Shown: positions 51,036-60,527, numbered from the stretch's first letter. The stretch is DNA of 64,000 nt from Brevundimonas sp. UBA7664 (GCF_002483305.1 NZ_DLHQ01000064.1:15675-79674), one strand, 5' to 3'. Program-made: numbers and translations. The notes: a model not told the origin generated them from the sequence alone.

Positions 51036-51106
51036 CTCGCTTCAAGGAACGACAGGCCCGCGCCGCAAGGCGTCGGGCCTGTTTGTCATCCGGAGCTATG
51101 GCGCCG

Positions 51107-51661
51107 TCAGTTCGGGACGACCGCGGCCTCCGCCGTTGCCTCGGTCCCGACCTCGGGGGTCTGCGGCGCACAAAAATTCTGGCTCCGGACTTCCACGGCC
51201 AGGGCTATGTCGCCCCCGGCCAGGGCGGTCCGTATGGCGTCTTCGCAGCGATCCTCGCTCAGCAACCGGCTGACGTCCGCCCTGAGCGCTGCGCGGGCGT
51301 TGGCCGCATCCCGCAAGGCCCGGGCCTCGCGTCGATCGTCCGGAAGGCACAGTGAAAGCCATGAGGCGTCGGCGCAGCGCGCGATCAGCCGCGCCTGCCG
51401 GTCCGCCTCGGCCGAGCTGATCTCAGCCGGCGGGGCCAGGGTCGACACCGTCGGCGGCACCGGAACGGCGATGGCCGGCGGATCGGACATGACCACGGAT
51501 CCGGGCGGGGCGCCGCGCAGGATCACCGCCGGCATCTGATAGTTGCAGACCCAGCCTTGGGGCGTCATCTCGCAGGACTGCAGCATCGCCTGCGCTTCCT
51601 GCGAGGCCGGAGCGGCCGGAGGGACCTGACCGAGGGATAGTGCGAACAGCAGTGAAATCAT
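51107..51661 (-). CDS. Exported protein of unknown function
   Basis: 184 residues. The signal is short (MISLLFALSLGQVPPAAPAS). The mature part has Cys in QSCEM, WVCNY, ARCAD, LCLP, RCEDA and NFCAP, a Pro/Ala middle and a helical end. Six Cys may form disulphides. The TTG at 51667 is a less likely start. No family recognised. Confidence 0.55.
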   Translation of the reverse strand: MISLLFALSLGQVPPAAPASQEAQAMLQSCEMTPQGWVCNYQMPAVILRGAPPGSVVMSDPPAIAVPVPPTVSTLAPPAEISSAEADRQARLIARCADASWLSLCLPDDRREARALRDAANARAALRADVSRLLSEDRCEDAIRTALAGGDIALAVEVRSQNFCAPQTPEVGTEATAEAAVVPN

Positions 51662-51773
51662 GGCCAATCCCGACGCCTGTCGTCACGATAGCGCAGCATA
51701 CTCCCGAACGGGCATCATGTATCCCTGTTCCGCAAGGTTGGCGGGGAAGACGCTCAGGCGGCGCGGGGAAGGG

Positions 51774-52421
51774 TCAGTCCCGGCCGTCAGGCGGCGGGGC
51801 GTCATCCCCGCGACCAGACCACGACCGGTCCCCTTCCCGCTCATCGACAGGCCGACCGTCCGACCGATACCAGCGGCGCTCGCGGCCCGCGCGCTCCCGC
51901 TCGATCCGCGCCTCGCGCCGCGCCCGTCGGGCCTCACGTTCGGCCCGGTAGTCGCGCTCGGGCCCGTCGAAGCCGAACCAGCGGGCGACGCGGCCCTCAC
52001 GTCCCGACGGCTCGGCGGGTTCGGGAGGCGGCGGGGCGCGAACGAAGGCGTCATCGACATATCGCTTCGGCGGAGGCGGCGGCTCCGGGGCCTCGAACGC
52101 GCCGTCCGCCGGCGCATAGGCGGCGGGCTCCACCATGGCGTAGGCCGGGGGCGCCGACTCAAGCGTGTCAACGAGTTCGCCGACCTCCATCACCGGACCG
52201 GCCGTGATCTCGGGTTCGACCGGCGCCACGACCTGTATCCGGAGGCGCTCACTGTCGAGCACCGGTCGCGGCACGGGCAGCACAACGGTCCGGACTCCCG
52301 CCAGCCCGATCCCGACAACGGCCACCGCCAGAGCCCATGCGAAATGACGCGGCCGGGCCCTGGCCGCGAGACGGCCGGCAAACCGGTTCAACCGGTCGAG
52401 ATAAGGCGAAATTCGAGGCAT
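51774..52421 (-). CDS. Single-TM Pro/Arg-rich membrane protein
   Basis: 215 residues. It starts MPRISPYLDRLNRFAGRLAA. One membrane segment follows (AWALAVAVVGIGLAGVRTVV), then Pro-rich linkers and an Arg/Glu coiled end (YRAEREARRARREARIERER). It looks like an envelope protein with periplasmic tail and no enzymatic motif. Function unknown. Confidence 0.55.
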   Translation of the reverse strand: MPRISPYLDRLNRFAGRLAARARPRHFAWALAVAVVGIGLAGVRTVVLPVPRPVLDSERLRIQVVAPVEPEITAGPVMEVGELVDTLESAPPAYAMVEPAAYAPADGAFEAPEPPPPPKRYVDDAFVRAPPPPEPAEPSGREGRVARWFGFDGPERDYRAEREARRARREARIERERAGRERRWYRSDGRPVDEREGDRSWSGRGDDAPPPDGRD

Positions 52422-52620
52422 GCAGGGCGCCGGAAGCAACGGGACACCCACCGCAACCCGTCAGACCCGGTCCGGTTCACGAACAGGGGTCGGCCGCCTC
52501 CCTCCGCCACCGAAACTGTGAGCAACCCGGAACTTTCCCCATGGGAAAGCTTTTCCCGGGCCTTCCGGACCTCTAGGGTCGCGAACCAGACGGCCCCGGC
52601 CGGAAGGAAACAGTACGACG

Positions 52621-52752
52621 ATGCTTAAATGGGTTCGCAGGCTGGTCAGGAAGTTGAAATGCAGACGCCATCGCTGGCGACCCGACCGACGCCGGCCCGA
52701 CAGCGAATTCTGCGACCTCTGCGGAGCCCGGAAACAGGTGAGCCGGGTGTGA
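52621..52752 (+). CDS. 43-residue zinc-ribbon-like basic protein
   Basis: MLKWVRRLVRKLKCRRHRWR, then PDRRRPDSEFCDLCGARKQV and TGA at 52750-52752. Cys14, His17, Cys31 and Cys34 (C-x-x-H ... C-D-L-C-G) form a plausible zinc site. The protein is strongly basic. A purine-rich RBS (GGAAGGAAA) precedes it. Similar tiny proteins occur in Caulobacterales, with unknown role, perhaps ribosome or nucleic-acid binding. Confidence 0.6.
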   Translation: MLKWVRRLVRKLKCRRHRWRPDRRRPDSEFCDLCGARKQVSRV

Positions 52753-52807
52753 AGGCGTCCCGAACCAGCTCCAGGACGATCCCGTCCGCGTCGCGCCGCG
52801 GTGACCC

Positions 52808-53125
52808 CTAGCGAACAGCCGCGTAGGTCGTGGACGCCTCGCGATAGCGGGCGTGCTCGCGGGCGGTCATGCAGCGGGGCGTGCTCCAGGCGGGGTCCGA
52901 GGTCCGCACCGACAGGGCCTCCCGGGCGGTGACAAAGACCGGCGCAGCGCCATGCTCGCGGGTGAAGGCCCGGCGGGTCGCCGCGTCTGTGCCGCAGATC
53001 AGAACCACCCGCGCCTCGGATCGCGCGGACGCCTGTGTGACGTCCCCGGCGCTCGCAATACCGGCCGGAAGGATCGCCGAGGCGGCCAGGGCCGCAAGGC
53101 CGGCAAGGCTGGTGAAAGTGCGCAT
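52808..53125 (-). CDS. Small exported protein of unknown function
   Basis: 105 residues. Signal MRTFTSLAGLAALAASAILP, cut near ASAGD. The mature part has EARVVLICGTDAATRRAFTR and PRCMTAREHARY. One Cys pair could form a disulphide. No family recognised. The longer in-frame start at 53242 lacks a signal and is rejected. Confidence 0.6.
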   Translation of the reverse strand: MRTFTSLAGLAALAASAILPAGIASAGDVTQASARSEARVVLICGTDAATRRAFTREHGAAPVFVTAREALSVRTSDPAWSTPRCMTAREHARYREASTTYAAVR

Positions 53126-53263
53126 CTCAGTCTCTCCCGAACGCCTGAAACAGTCAGGACCCGGAGCGATAATGCGCCATTCGCAGCGAATGTAAATGTT
53201 ATGCGACGCTTTGAAGTATGAAATTTGACATCCGGTCGTCACAGAGCGGGCGATAGCCCTGAC

Positions 53264-53755
53264 TCAACCCGCGCAGGCTGCCACAGAGAATGCGCCCTCC
53301 ACATTCAGGGTGGCGTCGGTGTTCTCGACGACGCCGAGGCTGCAAATCGGGAGGCGGTGATCCGTCTCCAGCGCCGCGAGCCACGCGAACAACGGCCCCG
53401 ACGGGACGCGCGACAGCCGGAAGCCCAGCTGCCCCGAAGCGCTCATGGCGGTGACGACGTCCAGACCCGCCGCCTCGGCGGTGCGACGGATCAGGGGTTC
53501 CAGCCCCTCCGCGGGCGCTGCGGCCGGGGCGCGCGAGGGCCCGAGCGAGGCGACGGCTGTGCGCACGTCCGCAAGCGTGGCCGAGGCCGCCTCGGCCCGT
53601 TCGGCGGCGGCCGTCCTCCACTCCAGAACCGGTCTCACCACGCCCAGCCAGGCCGCCGTGGCCAGAAGCAGGGCCGCCATGACCATCAGCATGCGGCGCT
53701 CGCGCACCGTGCGGCCGCTCCACCAGACCCCGGCGTTGTTCAGCAGCCGGGTCAT
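53264..53755 (-). CDS. gspM: Type II secretion protein GspM
   Basis: 163 residues. One N-terminal membrane segment (RMLMVMAALLLATAAWLGVV) is followed by a periplasmic coiled part and a ferredoxin-like end (AMSASGQLGFRLSRVPSGPL). It partners GspL in the inner-membrane platform. It is the last gene of the gsp operon and overlaps gspL by 4 bp. Confidence 0.85.
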   Translation of the reverse strand: MTRLLNNAGVWWSGRTVRERRMLMVMAALLLATAAWLGVVRPVLEWRTAAAERAEAASATLADVRTAVASLGPSRAPAAAPAEGLEPLIRRTAEAAGLDVVTAMSASGQLGFRLSRVPSGPLFAWLAALETDHRLPICSLGVVENTDATLNVEGAFSVAACAG

Positions 53756-54855
53756 CGGCCGCTCCCGATCGTGATGTCGCTGACGATGCGGCCGCGGTCG
53801 TCGAGCGTGCCGGTTTCGGTGACCTCCAGGCCGTTGGCGCGCATGGCCCGGGCGATCACCTGCATGTCCTGATAGTCGGCATGAGTGACGCTGGCCTTCA
53901 TGCCGGCGGCGGGATCGACGATCAGCAGGTCCAGCTCCGCCCCCTCCACGCTTTCGACGGCGGCGAACAGCGCGGCCGTCGCGCCGATGACACCGCCGGG
54001 CGGCGGGGCGGCGCGGACCCGCTGGCGCAGGGCCTCGACCGGATCGGGCCGGGCAGCGAGATCGGGAGCGACGCGGGCGATCTCGGCCCGGGCCTGTTCA
54101 AGGCCGTTGCGGGCGTCGATGTCGTCCCGGGCCGCGGCGGCGGCGACCAGCACGAGCGGCGAGATCAGCAGCAGGCCGGCGAGAGCCGAGGCCACGGCCC
54201 AGCCGCGTCGGGTGGTCACGCTTCTGCGGTCCTGAGAGGACAGGAGGTTGACGGGCGGTGACAGGGCGGCGTCGATCAGGGCGCGCTCGACGGCGTCGCT
54301 GTCCTCGACAGGCACGACGCGGCGGGCGCCGGCGACCAGCTCGACCAGGTCGGGCTGGACGCTGGCGGCGAAATCCCGGCCCCGCAACGCCATCGCCGGC
54401 CCGAAGGCGACGGCGTTGAGCCGGTCGTCTTCGTCCGGCTCGGGCACGGCCAGGGCGTCGGGCACGATGGCGTCCGCCCGCACGCCGAGCGCGTCGAGAT
54501 AGTCGGTCCAGGCCTGCAATAGGGACAGGCCGACGACGGCGACAAGGCGGGGCCGGCCCGCCGCCGGCACAGGGCCCAGCGCCACAGCCAGCCGGTCGGC
54601 CGGAGCGGCCAGCGAGTCCTTCAGCATCCACAGGGCGGCGGCGCGCTGCTGGGCGGGGCCGCCGGCCGGCAGGTCGAGCCAGCGCAGGGTGACGTCGGCG
54701 CCGGGGGCGACAGCGACGGTGCGCATCGGCCCGGGCCGCTCGACGGCGTCCAGCGCCAGCAGGCCGCGCTCGCTGACCTGTCCATCGGCGATGACCAGAT
54801 AGGGCGCGGGCTCGCTGCCGAGGCTTGGAATGAGGATCAGACGGGTGGGTTTCAT
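53752..54855 (-). CDS. gspL: Type II secretion protein GspL
   Basis: 367 residues. The N-terminal cytoplasmic actin-like part begins MKPTRLILIPSLGSEPAPYL. A membrane segment (SALAGLLLISPLVLVAAAAA) and a periplasmic end follow. It links GspE to the membrane platform. It overlaps gspK and gspM by 4 bp. Confidence 0.85.
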   Translation of the reverse strand: MKPTRLILIPSLGSEPAPYLVIADGQVSERGLLALDAVERPGPMRTVAVAPGADVTLRWLDLPAGGPAQQRAAALWMLKDSLAAPADRLAVALGPVPAAGRPRLVAVVGLSLLQAWTDYLDALGVRADAIVPDALAVPEPDEDDRLNAVAFGPAMALRGRDFAASVQPDLVELVAGARRVVPVEDSDAVERALIDAALSPPVNLLSSQDRRSVTTRRGWAVASALAGLLLISPLVLVAAAAARDDIDARNGLEQARAEIARVAPDLAARPDPVEALRQRVRAAPPPGGVIGATAALFAAVESVEGAELDLLIVDPAAGMKASVTHADYQDMQVIARAMRANGLEVTETGTLDDRGRIVSDITIGSGR

Positions 54856-55838
54856 TCTTCGGGGGTCCAGCGTTGGATCACGGTGCGGACGCGGCCGTCA
54901 GGGGCGGCCTCGAGCAGGGCGGTGCGGACGGCGTGCGAGCCGCCCAGTTCGACATCGACCCGCAGGTCGAAGAAGCGGGTCAGGACGGTGATCTGGTCGC
55001 GCGCCTCGGGGTCGACTGACAGGGCCGCGAGGGCGGGCTGGGCCCAGAAGGCGGCGGTGTCGGGCCAGCCGTCGCGGGGCCGGGCGGCGATCACCGCCCT
55101 CGCGCGCTGTGGCGTAAGGGCGCCGTCCGTCAGCATGGTCAGCAGGGGCGCCTGCTCCGGCGTCAGGGTGTTCACGTTGAGCGGCGACAGGCGCGAAGTC
55201 GGCAGAGCGCAGACATGAGGCCTGAGGCGGCGGTATGTATCCGCGTCGACGCCCTTCACTGCGCGCAGTTCGCTGACCTCGGCCAGCATGACGCCGCCGG
55301 TGCGATAGGGTTTGGCCAGACCGGCATAGGCGCCGTCCTCCGCGCCGAGCGGTAGAGCCGTCGCATCGGCGTCGAGCCAGTCGGTCAGGGCGTCGGCGAT
55401 AGCCCGCATGCGGCTGTCGGGCGCGCCGACGGCCCGGCCGAGCGCACGGAACTGGGCTGCGCCGAGCGGACGGGCGGTCAGGTCCTCGCCGAAGCCGAGC
55501 ACGAGGCTGTTAAGGTTGAAACAGGCCTGGCCGTCGGTGACCGTGGCCGTGATCGTCCCGCCGTCGACGGGGAAGCTGAGGGTCCGGCCGTTCCACGCCG
55601 GGTCCAGCGGCGTCCGCGCCGGGCCGGCGGCGAGCAGGCGTTTGATCTGGGCATGGGCGAGGGTTTCGGCGCCGGCGGCGTACCACTGGGCCTGGCTCTG
55701 GGTCTCGACATTGGTGGCGCGGCGCACCGAGAAGCGAACGTCGTCGAGGATGGCCACGGCGACCACCGACATGACGGCGACCAGCAGCAGCACCGTCAGC
55801 AGGGCCATGCCCTCGCGCTCGCGCCGGGACCGGTTCAT
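54852..55838 (-). CDS. gspK: Type II secretion minor pseudopilin GspK
   Basis: 328 residues. The leader EREGMALLTVLLLVAVMSVV is the prepilin signal (cut after G, then M). SAM-like domains follow with DWLDADATALPLGAEDGAYA and a LNVNTLTPEQAPLL motif. It caps the pseudopilus with GspI and GspJ. Confidence 0.9.
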   Translation of the reverse strand: MNRSRREREGMALLTVLLLVAVMSVVAVAILDDVRFSVRRATNVETQSQAQWYAAGAETLAHAQIKRLLAAGPARTPLDPAWNGRTLSFPVDGGTITATVTDGQACFNLNSLVLGFGEDLTARPLGAAQFRALGRAVGAPDSRMRAIADALTDWLDADATALPLGAEDGAYAGLAKPYRTGGVMLAEVSELRAVKGVDADTYRRLRPHVCALPTSRLSPLNVNTLTPEQAPLLTMLTDGALTPQRARAVIAARPRDGWPDTAAFWAQPALAALSVDPEARDQITVLTRFFDLRVDVELGGSHAVRTALLEAAPDGRVRTVIQRWTPEE

Positions 55839-56425
55839 CGGCCGGCGCCCACGAGGAACAGCTGGTCGATGCGGCCGTAGCCTTCAAGGGTCATGCCGAT
55901 GCGCACGGCGTCGGGCAGCGGACGGTCGATGCTGGAGATGAAGGCCGGCGCGGCCTCGCCGTCGCGCACGAAGCTGACCGCGACATCGCGGACGCCGCGG
56001 TACAGCACCTGGGGCGGGCCGGGGCGGGCGCCGTCGAGGTGGCTGGAGACGCGGCGTTCGAGGCGATCCTCGACCAGGCGGTATTCGACCCGTTGCAGCG
56101 ACGGGCGGGCGTCCTCGCCCGGATTGCTCCAGCCGGCGCGGGTGAGGACGAGGAGGGGGTCGCCGGGCGCGGCGGGGCCGACCATGGGCTGGGGCGTCGG
56201 GCGGCCGGTGGGACCACGCGAACGGCGGGCCGTGGCCTGGCCGAGGTCGGCGCGCAGCAGACCGCGCATGCGCTGCAGGTCGCCGACGCGGTCGCTGGCG
56301 GCCTTGACCGCGAACCGGTTGTCGATGGTCACGCCCAGCACGCCCGCCCCCGCCGCCGCGATCATGGCGAAGATCATCAGCGAGACCAGAACCTCGACCA
56401 GGGTGAAGCCGTCGCGGCGGGTCAT
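55835..56425 (-). CDS. gspJ: Type II secretion minor pseudopilin GspJ
   Basis: 196 residues. MTRRDGFTLVEVLVSLMIFA holds the prepilin cleavage site G|FTLVE. The C-terminal part has YRLVEDRLERRVS. It interacts with GspI and GspK at the pseudopilus tip. It overlaps both neighbours by 4 bp. Confidence 0.9.
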   Translation of the reverse strand: MTRRDGFTLVEVLVSLMIFAMIAAAGAGVLGVTIDNRFAVKAASDRVGDLQRMRGLLRADLGQATARRSRGPTGRPTPQPMVGPAAPGDPLLVLTRAGWSNPGEDARPSLQRVEYRLVEDRLERRVSSHLDGARPGPPQVLYRGVRDVAVSFVRDGEAAPAFISSIDRPLPDAVRIGMTLEGYGRIDQLFLVGAGR

Positions 56426-56787
56426 GAGGCGCGGGACCGGAACAGGGTGCGGTCGGCGGCCTGACCCTCGGCGTCGCTGACGCGGATCTCGATGCGCAGC
56501 ATGCCGGCGACGTCAGTGGCGACGACCGCGCGGGTCCAGCGCCAGCGGCGGCCGGCGAGCTCGATCTCGCCGGAGGATGTCCCCTCCCCGATCGAAGGCA
56601 GGGTCGCGGCCTCGACCGCGAGGTTTTCGGCGACGACGCCGCCGAGGGTGCGGGTCTCGACGCGGGCGGCCGAGCGGGTGTTCTCGCCCGACAGGTTGAG
56701 CAGGGCCATGGCGGCCAGGCTGAACACCGACAGGGCGACGAGCATTTCGATCAGGGTGAAGCCCTGTCTGGCGGAGGCGCGGGTCAT
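56422..56787 (-). CDS. gspI: Type II secretion minor pseudopilin GspI
   Basis: 121 residues. MTRASARQGFTLIEMLVALS holds the G|FTLIE cleavage site. It continues SLAAMALLNLSGENTRSAAR and ends in a small beta domain. The ATG at 56787 fits; the longer frame lacks sense. Confidence 0.9.
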   Translation of the reverse strand: MTRASARQGFTLIEMLVALSVFSLAAMALLNLSGENTRSAARVETRTLGGVVAENLAVEAATLPSIGEGTSSGEIELAGRRWRWTRAVVATDVAGMLRIEIRVSDAEGQAADRTLFRSRAS

Positions 56788-57284
56788 TGCAGGGCGACCT
56801 CCCCTGCCCCGTCCACCGTCACGGTCCTGCCCTTGCCGTCGCGGGCCAGCGTCAGGGTCGCCGGCTCGGCCACGCCGGTGGGATCGAAGACGAAGCGCGC
56901 GCCCTCCGTGGGTCCGACCGCCGTGCCCGCCTGCCAGGTTTCGAGGCCGAACGGGCCATCGGACAGGGCCGACCATTCGCGGCCGTCGAAGACGGTGAAG
57001 CCATAGCCGGTCGGGGTGACCTCGACCGCGACCGGGCGGTTGGACAGCACGGCCTCGTCCCGGGCGCGCGACAGCCGGGCGGCGAACCGCTCGGCCTCCG
57101 CTCCCACGGCCGGACGCGGGTCCGGGACCGCCAGCACGACGGCGCCGGCGGCCAAGCCGAGGATGGCCACCACCATCAGCAACTCGACCAGCGTAAAACC
57201 CGCTCTTTTTGTCGGGCCGCGGTCACAGGGCTCCGCCCTGTCGACCCGACGCGGCCAGGCGCTTCGCGCGCGCCCGGCGCTCAA
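56784..57284 (-). CDS. gspH: Type II secretion minor pseudopilin GspH, start uncertain
   Basis: The prepilin site is KRAG|FTLVELLMVVAILG, then a beta-rich end with LSRARDEAVLSNRPVAVEVT. There is no in-frame ATG near the leader. TTG at 57284 is the nearest candidate and gives an unusually long leader of about 31 residues. GspG ends 37 bp upstream. The leader passes a G/C inverted repeat (57226-57240). Confidence 0.75.
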   Translation of the reverse strand: MSAGRARSAWPRRVDRAEPCDRGPTKRAGFTLVELLMVVAILGLAAGAVVLAVPDPRPAVGAEAERFAARLSRARDEAVLSNRPVAVEVTPTGYGFTVFDGREWSALSDGPFGLETWQAGTAVGPTEGARFVFDPTGVAEPATLTLARDGKGRTVTVDGAGEVALQ

Positions 57285-57321
57285 GCAGCGAGCGACCGCG
57301 TCGCGAGCGTTAGCGCCCCGA

Positions 57322-57771
57322 CTATGCCTGCCAGTTGCCCAGATCGGCGTCATTGCCCTCGCCCCCCTCCTTGCCGTCCGCGCCCAGGGAGAAGACGTCG
57401 AACTGACCGCCGTGCGCGCTGGGACGGCGATAGCCGTAGGGATTGCCCCACGGATCTTCCGGCAGGCGGCGCACATAACCGCCCGGACGATAGCGGTCGG
57501 GATTGGCCAGACCGGCGGGGGCGGCGACCAGCGCCTGCAGGTCGGCGGGGAAGTCGAGGTTGTCGAGGCGGTAGGTCTCGATGGCCTGCTCCAGGGTGGA
57601 GATGTCGGCCTTCGCCTTGCCGACCATGGCCCGGTCCTGGCTGGGCAGGACGTTGATCGCCACCACCGTGGCCAGCAGGCCGATGATCACGATGACCACC
57701 ATCAGCTCCACCAGGGTGAAGCCCGCGCGCCGGCGGCGCTTTACGATTTTGCGTTGGATTTCAGTCGTCAT
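57322..57771 (-). CDS. gspG: Major pseudopilin GspG
   Basis: 149 residues. RRRAGFTLVELMVVIVIIGL holds the cleavage site G|FTLVE. The C-terminal domain has DPWGNPYGYRRPSAHGGQFD and SLGADGKEGGEGNDADLGNW, the GspG calcium-site pattern. It polymerises into the pseudopilus. The ATG at 57771 is chosen over a TTG at 57786. Confidence 0.93.
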   Translation of the reverse strand: MTTEIQRKIVKRRRRAGFTLVELMVVIVIIGLLATVVAINVLPSQDRAMVGKAKADISTLEQAIETYRLDNLDFPADLQALVAAPAGLANPDRYRPGGYVRRLPEDPWGNPYGYRRPSAHGGQFDVFSLGADGKEGGEGNDADLGNWQA

Positions 57772-57782
57772 GGCTACGCTCC

Positions 57783-59000
57783 TCACCCCATCGCCAGGGT
57801 GTTGATCTGCAGGATGGGAAGAAGGATCGACAGGACGATCAGGGCGACCACGCCGCCCATGACCACGATGATCGCCGGCTCGAGCAGGCTGAGCATCACG
57901 GCGGTGAAGGTCGAGAATTCGCGTTCCAGATAGTCGGCGGCGCGCTCCAGCATCGGCTCCAGCCGGCCGCTGCTCTCGCCCGAGGCGGTCATGTAGACGA
58001 GGATCGGCGGGAAGACGTCGGCGCGGCGCATGGCGGCGGACAGGCCCCCGCCCTCGCGCACGGCGTCGGCCATGGTCTCGGTCGCCAGCCGCAGGCGGCG
58101 GTTGGAGACGGTGCGCGCCGTGATGGTCAGGCCCTCCAGCACCGGCAGGCCGGCGGCGATCATCGTCGACAGGGTCCGCGCCATCTTCGCCCCGTGCAGG
58201 TCGCGGGTCAGGCGGCCGATCAGGGGCAGCCGCAGCAGGGCGGTGTCGGCGCGCAGCCGGATCGCCGGATTGCGCAGCAGCACCGCGCCGATCAGGCCGC
58301 CGGCGATCAGGACCAGCGCCAGCAGCCAGCCCCAGTCGCGCATCAGGTGCGAGACGCCGATCACCAACCGCGTCAGCAGCGGCAGGGTCTGGTTCATGCT
58401 GTCGAACTGGTCGACCACCCTGGGCACGACGAAGGTCATCATGGCGGTGATGACGCCCAGGGCCACGACCGCCAGGACGACCGGATAGACCAGGGCGGTG
58501 ACGACCTTGCCGCGCACCACCTGATCGCGCTCCAGCCCGTCGGCCAGCCGTTCGAGGATCGGCTCAAGCGCGCCCGAGGTCTCGCCGGCCGAGACCATGG
58601 CCCGGTACAGCGGCGGGAAGGCCTGACCCTGCAGGGCCATGGCGTCGGACAGGCGGCGGCCTTCCATGACGCCGGCATGGACGCCGTCGAGCACGCGGCG
58701 GACGGCGGGGCGATCGGCCTGCAGGGCGATGGTGCGCAACGCCTCCTCGATCGGGGCGACGGAGACGAGGGTCGAGAGCTGCCGCGTGGTCAGGGCCAGA
58801 GTCTTGGCGTTGAGTTTCGTCGCCTTGCGCGGTGCGGCCTGTTCGGTGCGGGAGACGGCGCCGCGCGCGGTGGTGACTTCGAGCGGCATCAGCCGGCGGC
58901 GGGCCAGGACGGCGCGCACGGCGCCTTCGTCGGCGGCGGTCACGGCGCCGGTGACGGTGCGCCCCCCCGCGTCGACGGCGACATAGTCAAAGGCCGCCAT
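57783..59000 (-). CDS. gspF: Type II secretion platform protein GspF
   Basis: 405 residues, three membrane segments. Two GspF domains: TTRQLSTLVSVAPIEEALRT and AKMARTLSTMIAAGLPVLEG, each followed by FPPLYRAMVSAGETSGALEP or FPPILVYMTASGESSGRLEP. It is the inner-membrane platform with GspE. The first domain lacks the usual G before P/A in SAGxPI (SVAPIEEAL), a small departure. Confidence 0.92.
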   Translation of the reverse strand: MAAFDYVAVDAGGRTVTGAVTAADEGAVRAVLARRRLMPLEVTTARGAVSRTEQAAPRKATKLNAKTLALTTRQLSTLVSVAPIEEALRTIALQADRPAVRRVLDGVHAGVMEGRRLSDAMALQGQAFPPLYRAMVSAGETSGALEPILERLADGLERDQVVRGKVVTALVYPVVLAVVALGVITAMMTFVVPRVVDQFDSMNQTLPLLTRLVIGVSHLMRDWGWLLALVLIAGGLIGAVLLRNPAIRLRADTALLRLPLIGRLTRDLHGAKMARTLSTMIAAGLPVLEGLTITARTVSNRRLRLATETMADAVREGGGLSAAMRRADVFPPILVYMTASGESSGRLEPMLERAADYLEREFSTFTAVMLSLLEPAIIVVMGGVVALIVLSILLPILQINTLAMG

Positions 59001-60520
59001 CAGGCCGCGACCCCGTGGTCTGCGGCGTCGGGCTCGAGGTCCGCGGTTTCCTGGCGGGTGACGCGGACGGCCTCCTCCACCGAGGTGACGCCTTCGAGCA
59101 CCAGCGCGCGGGCGCGCTGGGTCAGGGTGTCGGCCCCGGCCTTGCCGAAGGCGGCGGCGTTGATCGCCTCCTCGTCGGCCTCGGCGGCGATCAGGCGGCG
59201 GACGCGGTCGTCGACGCGGATGACTTCGTACAGGCCGACGCGGCCGACATAGCCGGTGTTCTGGCAGTGGGCGCAGCCTTGCGGCCGCCAGACGCGGGCG
59301 CCGCGCTCGACCCCGGCCAGCCGGGCCGTGGCCGCGTCCGCCGTCTCGGGCCGGCGACACTCGCCGCACAGCCGCCGCACCAGCCGCTGGGCCACGATCA
59401 GGCGCAGGGTCGAGGCCAGCAGGAAGGGCTCGACGCCCATGTCGCGCAGACGGGTGACCGCCCCTGCCGCGTCATTGGTGTGGACGGTCGACAGGACGAG
59501 GTGGCCGGTCAGCGAGGCCTGGACCGCGATCCGGGCCGTCTCGACGTCGCGAATTTCCCCGACCATGACCACGTCCGGGTCCTGACGCAGGATGGCGCGC
59601 AGGCCGGCGGCGAAGGTCATGCCGACCTTGGGATTGACCTGGGTCTGGCCGACGCCGTCGATGGCGTATTCGACCGGGTCCTCGACGGTCAGGATGTTGC
59701 GCGTGGCGTCGTTCAGCAGCGACAGGCCGGCGTAGAGCGAGGTGGTCTTGCCCGAGCCGGTCGGGCCGGTGACGAGGATGATGCCGTTGGGCTCCTTCAA
59801 TGCCTGGCGGAAAGCGTCCAGCGCCTCGGCCGACATGCCCAGCCGGTCCAGCGTCAGTCCGGCCTGCTCCTTGTCGAGGATGCGCAGCACCACCCGCTCG
59901 CCGGCGCGCGACGGCAGGGTCGAGACGCGCACGTCCAGGGTCTTGCCGCCCAGGGTCAGGGGGATGCGCCCGTCCTGGGGCACGCGCTTCTCGGCGATGT
60001 CGAGCCGGGCCATGACCTTGATGCGCGACACCAGCAGCGGCGTGATCCGGGGGTTCAGCGACAGGGTCTCGCGCAACACGCCGTCGACCCGCATGCGCAC
60101 CGTCAGGGCGGTCTCGAACGGCTCCAGATGGATGTCGGAGGCGCCGGTGCGGACGGCCTCGGCGATGATTCCGTTGATCAGGCGGATCACCGGGGCGTCG
60201 TCGGCCGTGTCCAGCAGGTCGGCGGCGGCGGGGATGTCGTCGATCAGGCTCTCCAGCCCCGAGGGCATGTCCAGATCGTCGCCGTCGGCGGCGTTCAGAT
60301 GGTCGCCGGCGTAGACTTCGGACAGCTGGCGGTCGAAGGCGGCCTGACCGAGCGGCTCGACGCGCAGGGGGCGGCCCAAGGCGCGGCGGGTCTCGATCAG
60401 GGCCGAGGGGTCGGCGCCCTCGCGCAGGCCGACCACGGCGATCTCGCCCGCGTCGAGCAGGATCACGCCGTGCCGTTTGGCGAAGCCGTAGGGCAGGGTC
60501 GGATTGATCAGGGTGATCAT
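59000..60520 (-). CDS. gspE: Type II secretion ATPase GspE
   Basis: 506 residues. N1E domain, then Walker A GPTGSGKTTSLY, Asp box and Walker B ILRQDPDVVMVGEIRDVETA, His box TGHLVLSTVHTNDAAGAVTR. The zinc element has RRLCGECRRPE and GCAHCQNTGY (two C-x-x-C). It drives pseudopilus growth. It shares one base with gspF. Confidence 0.95.
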   Translation of the reverse strand: MITLINPTLPYGFAKRHGVILLDAGEIAVVGLREGADPSALIETRRALGRPLRVEPLGQAAFDRQLSEVYAGDHLNAADGDDLDMPSGLESLIDDIPAAADLLDTADDAPVIRLINGIIAEAVRTGASDIHLEPFETALTVRMRVDGVLRETLSLNPRITPLLVSRIKVMARLDIAEKRVPQDGRIPLTLGGKTLDVRVSTLPSRAGERVVLRILDKEQAGLTLDRLGMSAEALDAFRQALKEPNGIILVTGPTGSGKTTSLYAGLSLLNDATRNILTVEDPVEYAIDGVGQTQVNPKVGMTFAAGLRAILRQDPDVVMVGEIRDVETARIAVQASLTGHLVLSTVHTNDAAGAVTRLRDMGVEPFLLASTLRLIVAQRLVRRLCGECRRPETADAATARLAGVERGARVWRPQGCAHCQNTGYVGRVGLYEVIRVDDRVRRLIAAEADEEAINAAAFGKAGADTLTQRARALVLEGVTSVEEAVRVTRQETADLEPDAADHGVAA

Positions 60521-60527
60521 CGCCCCG

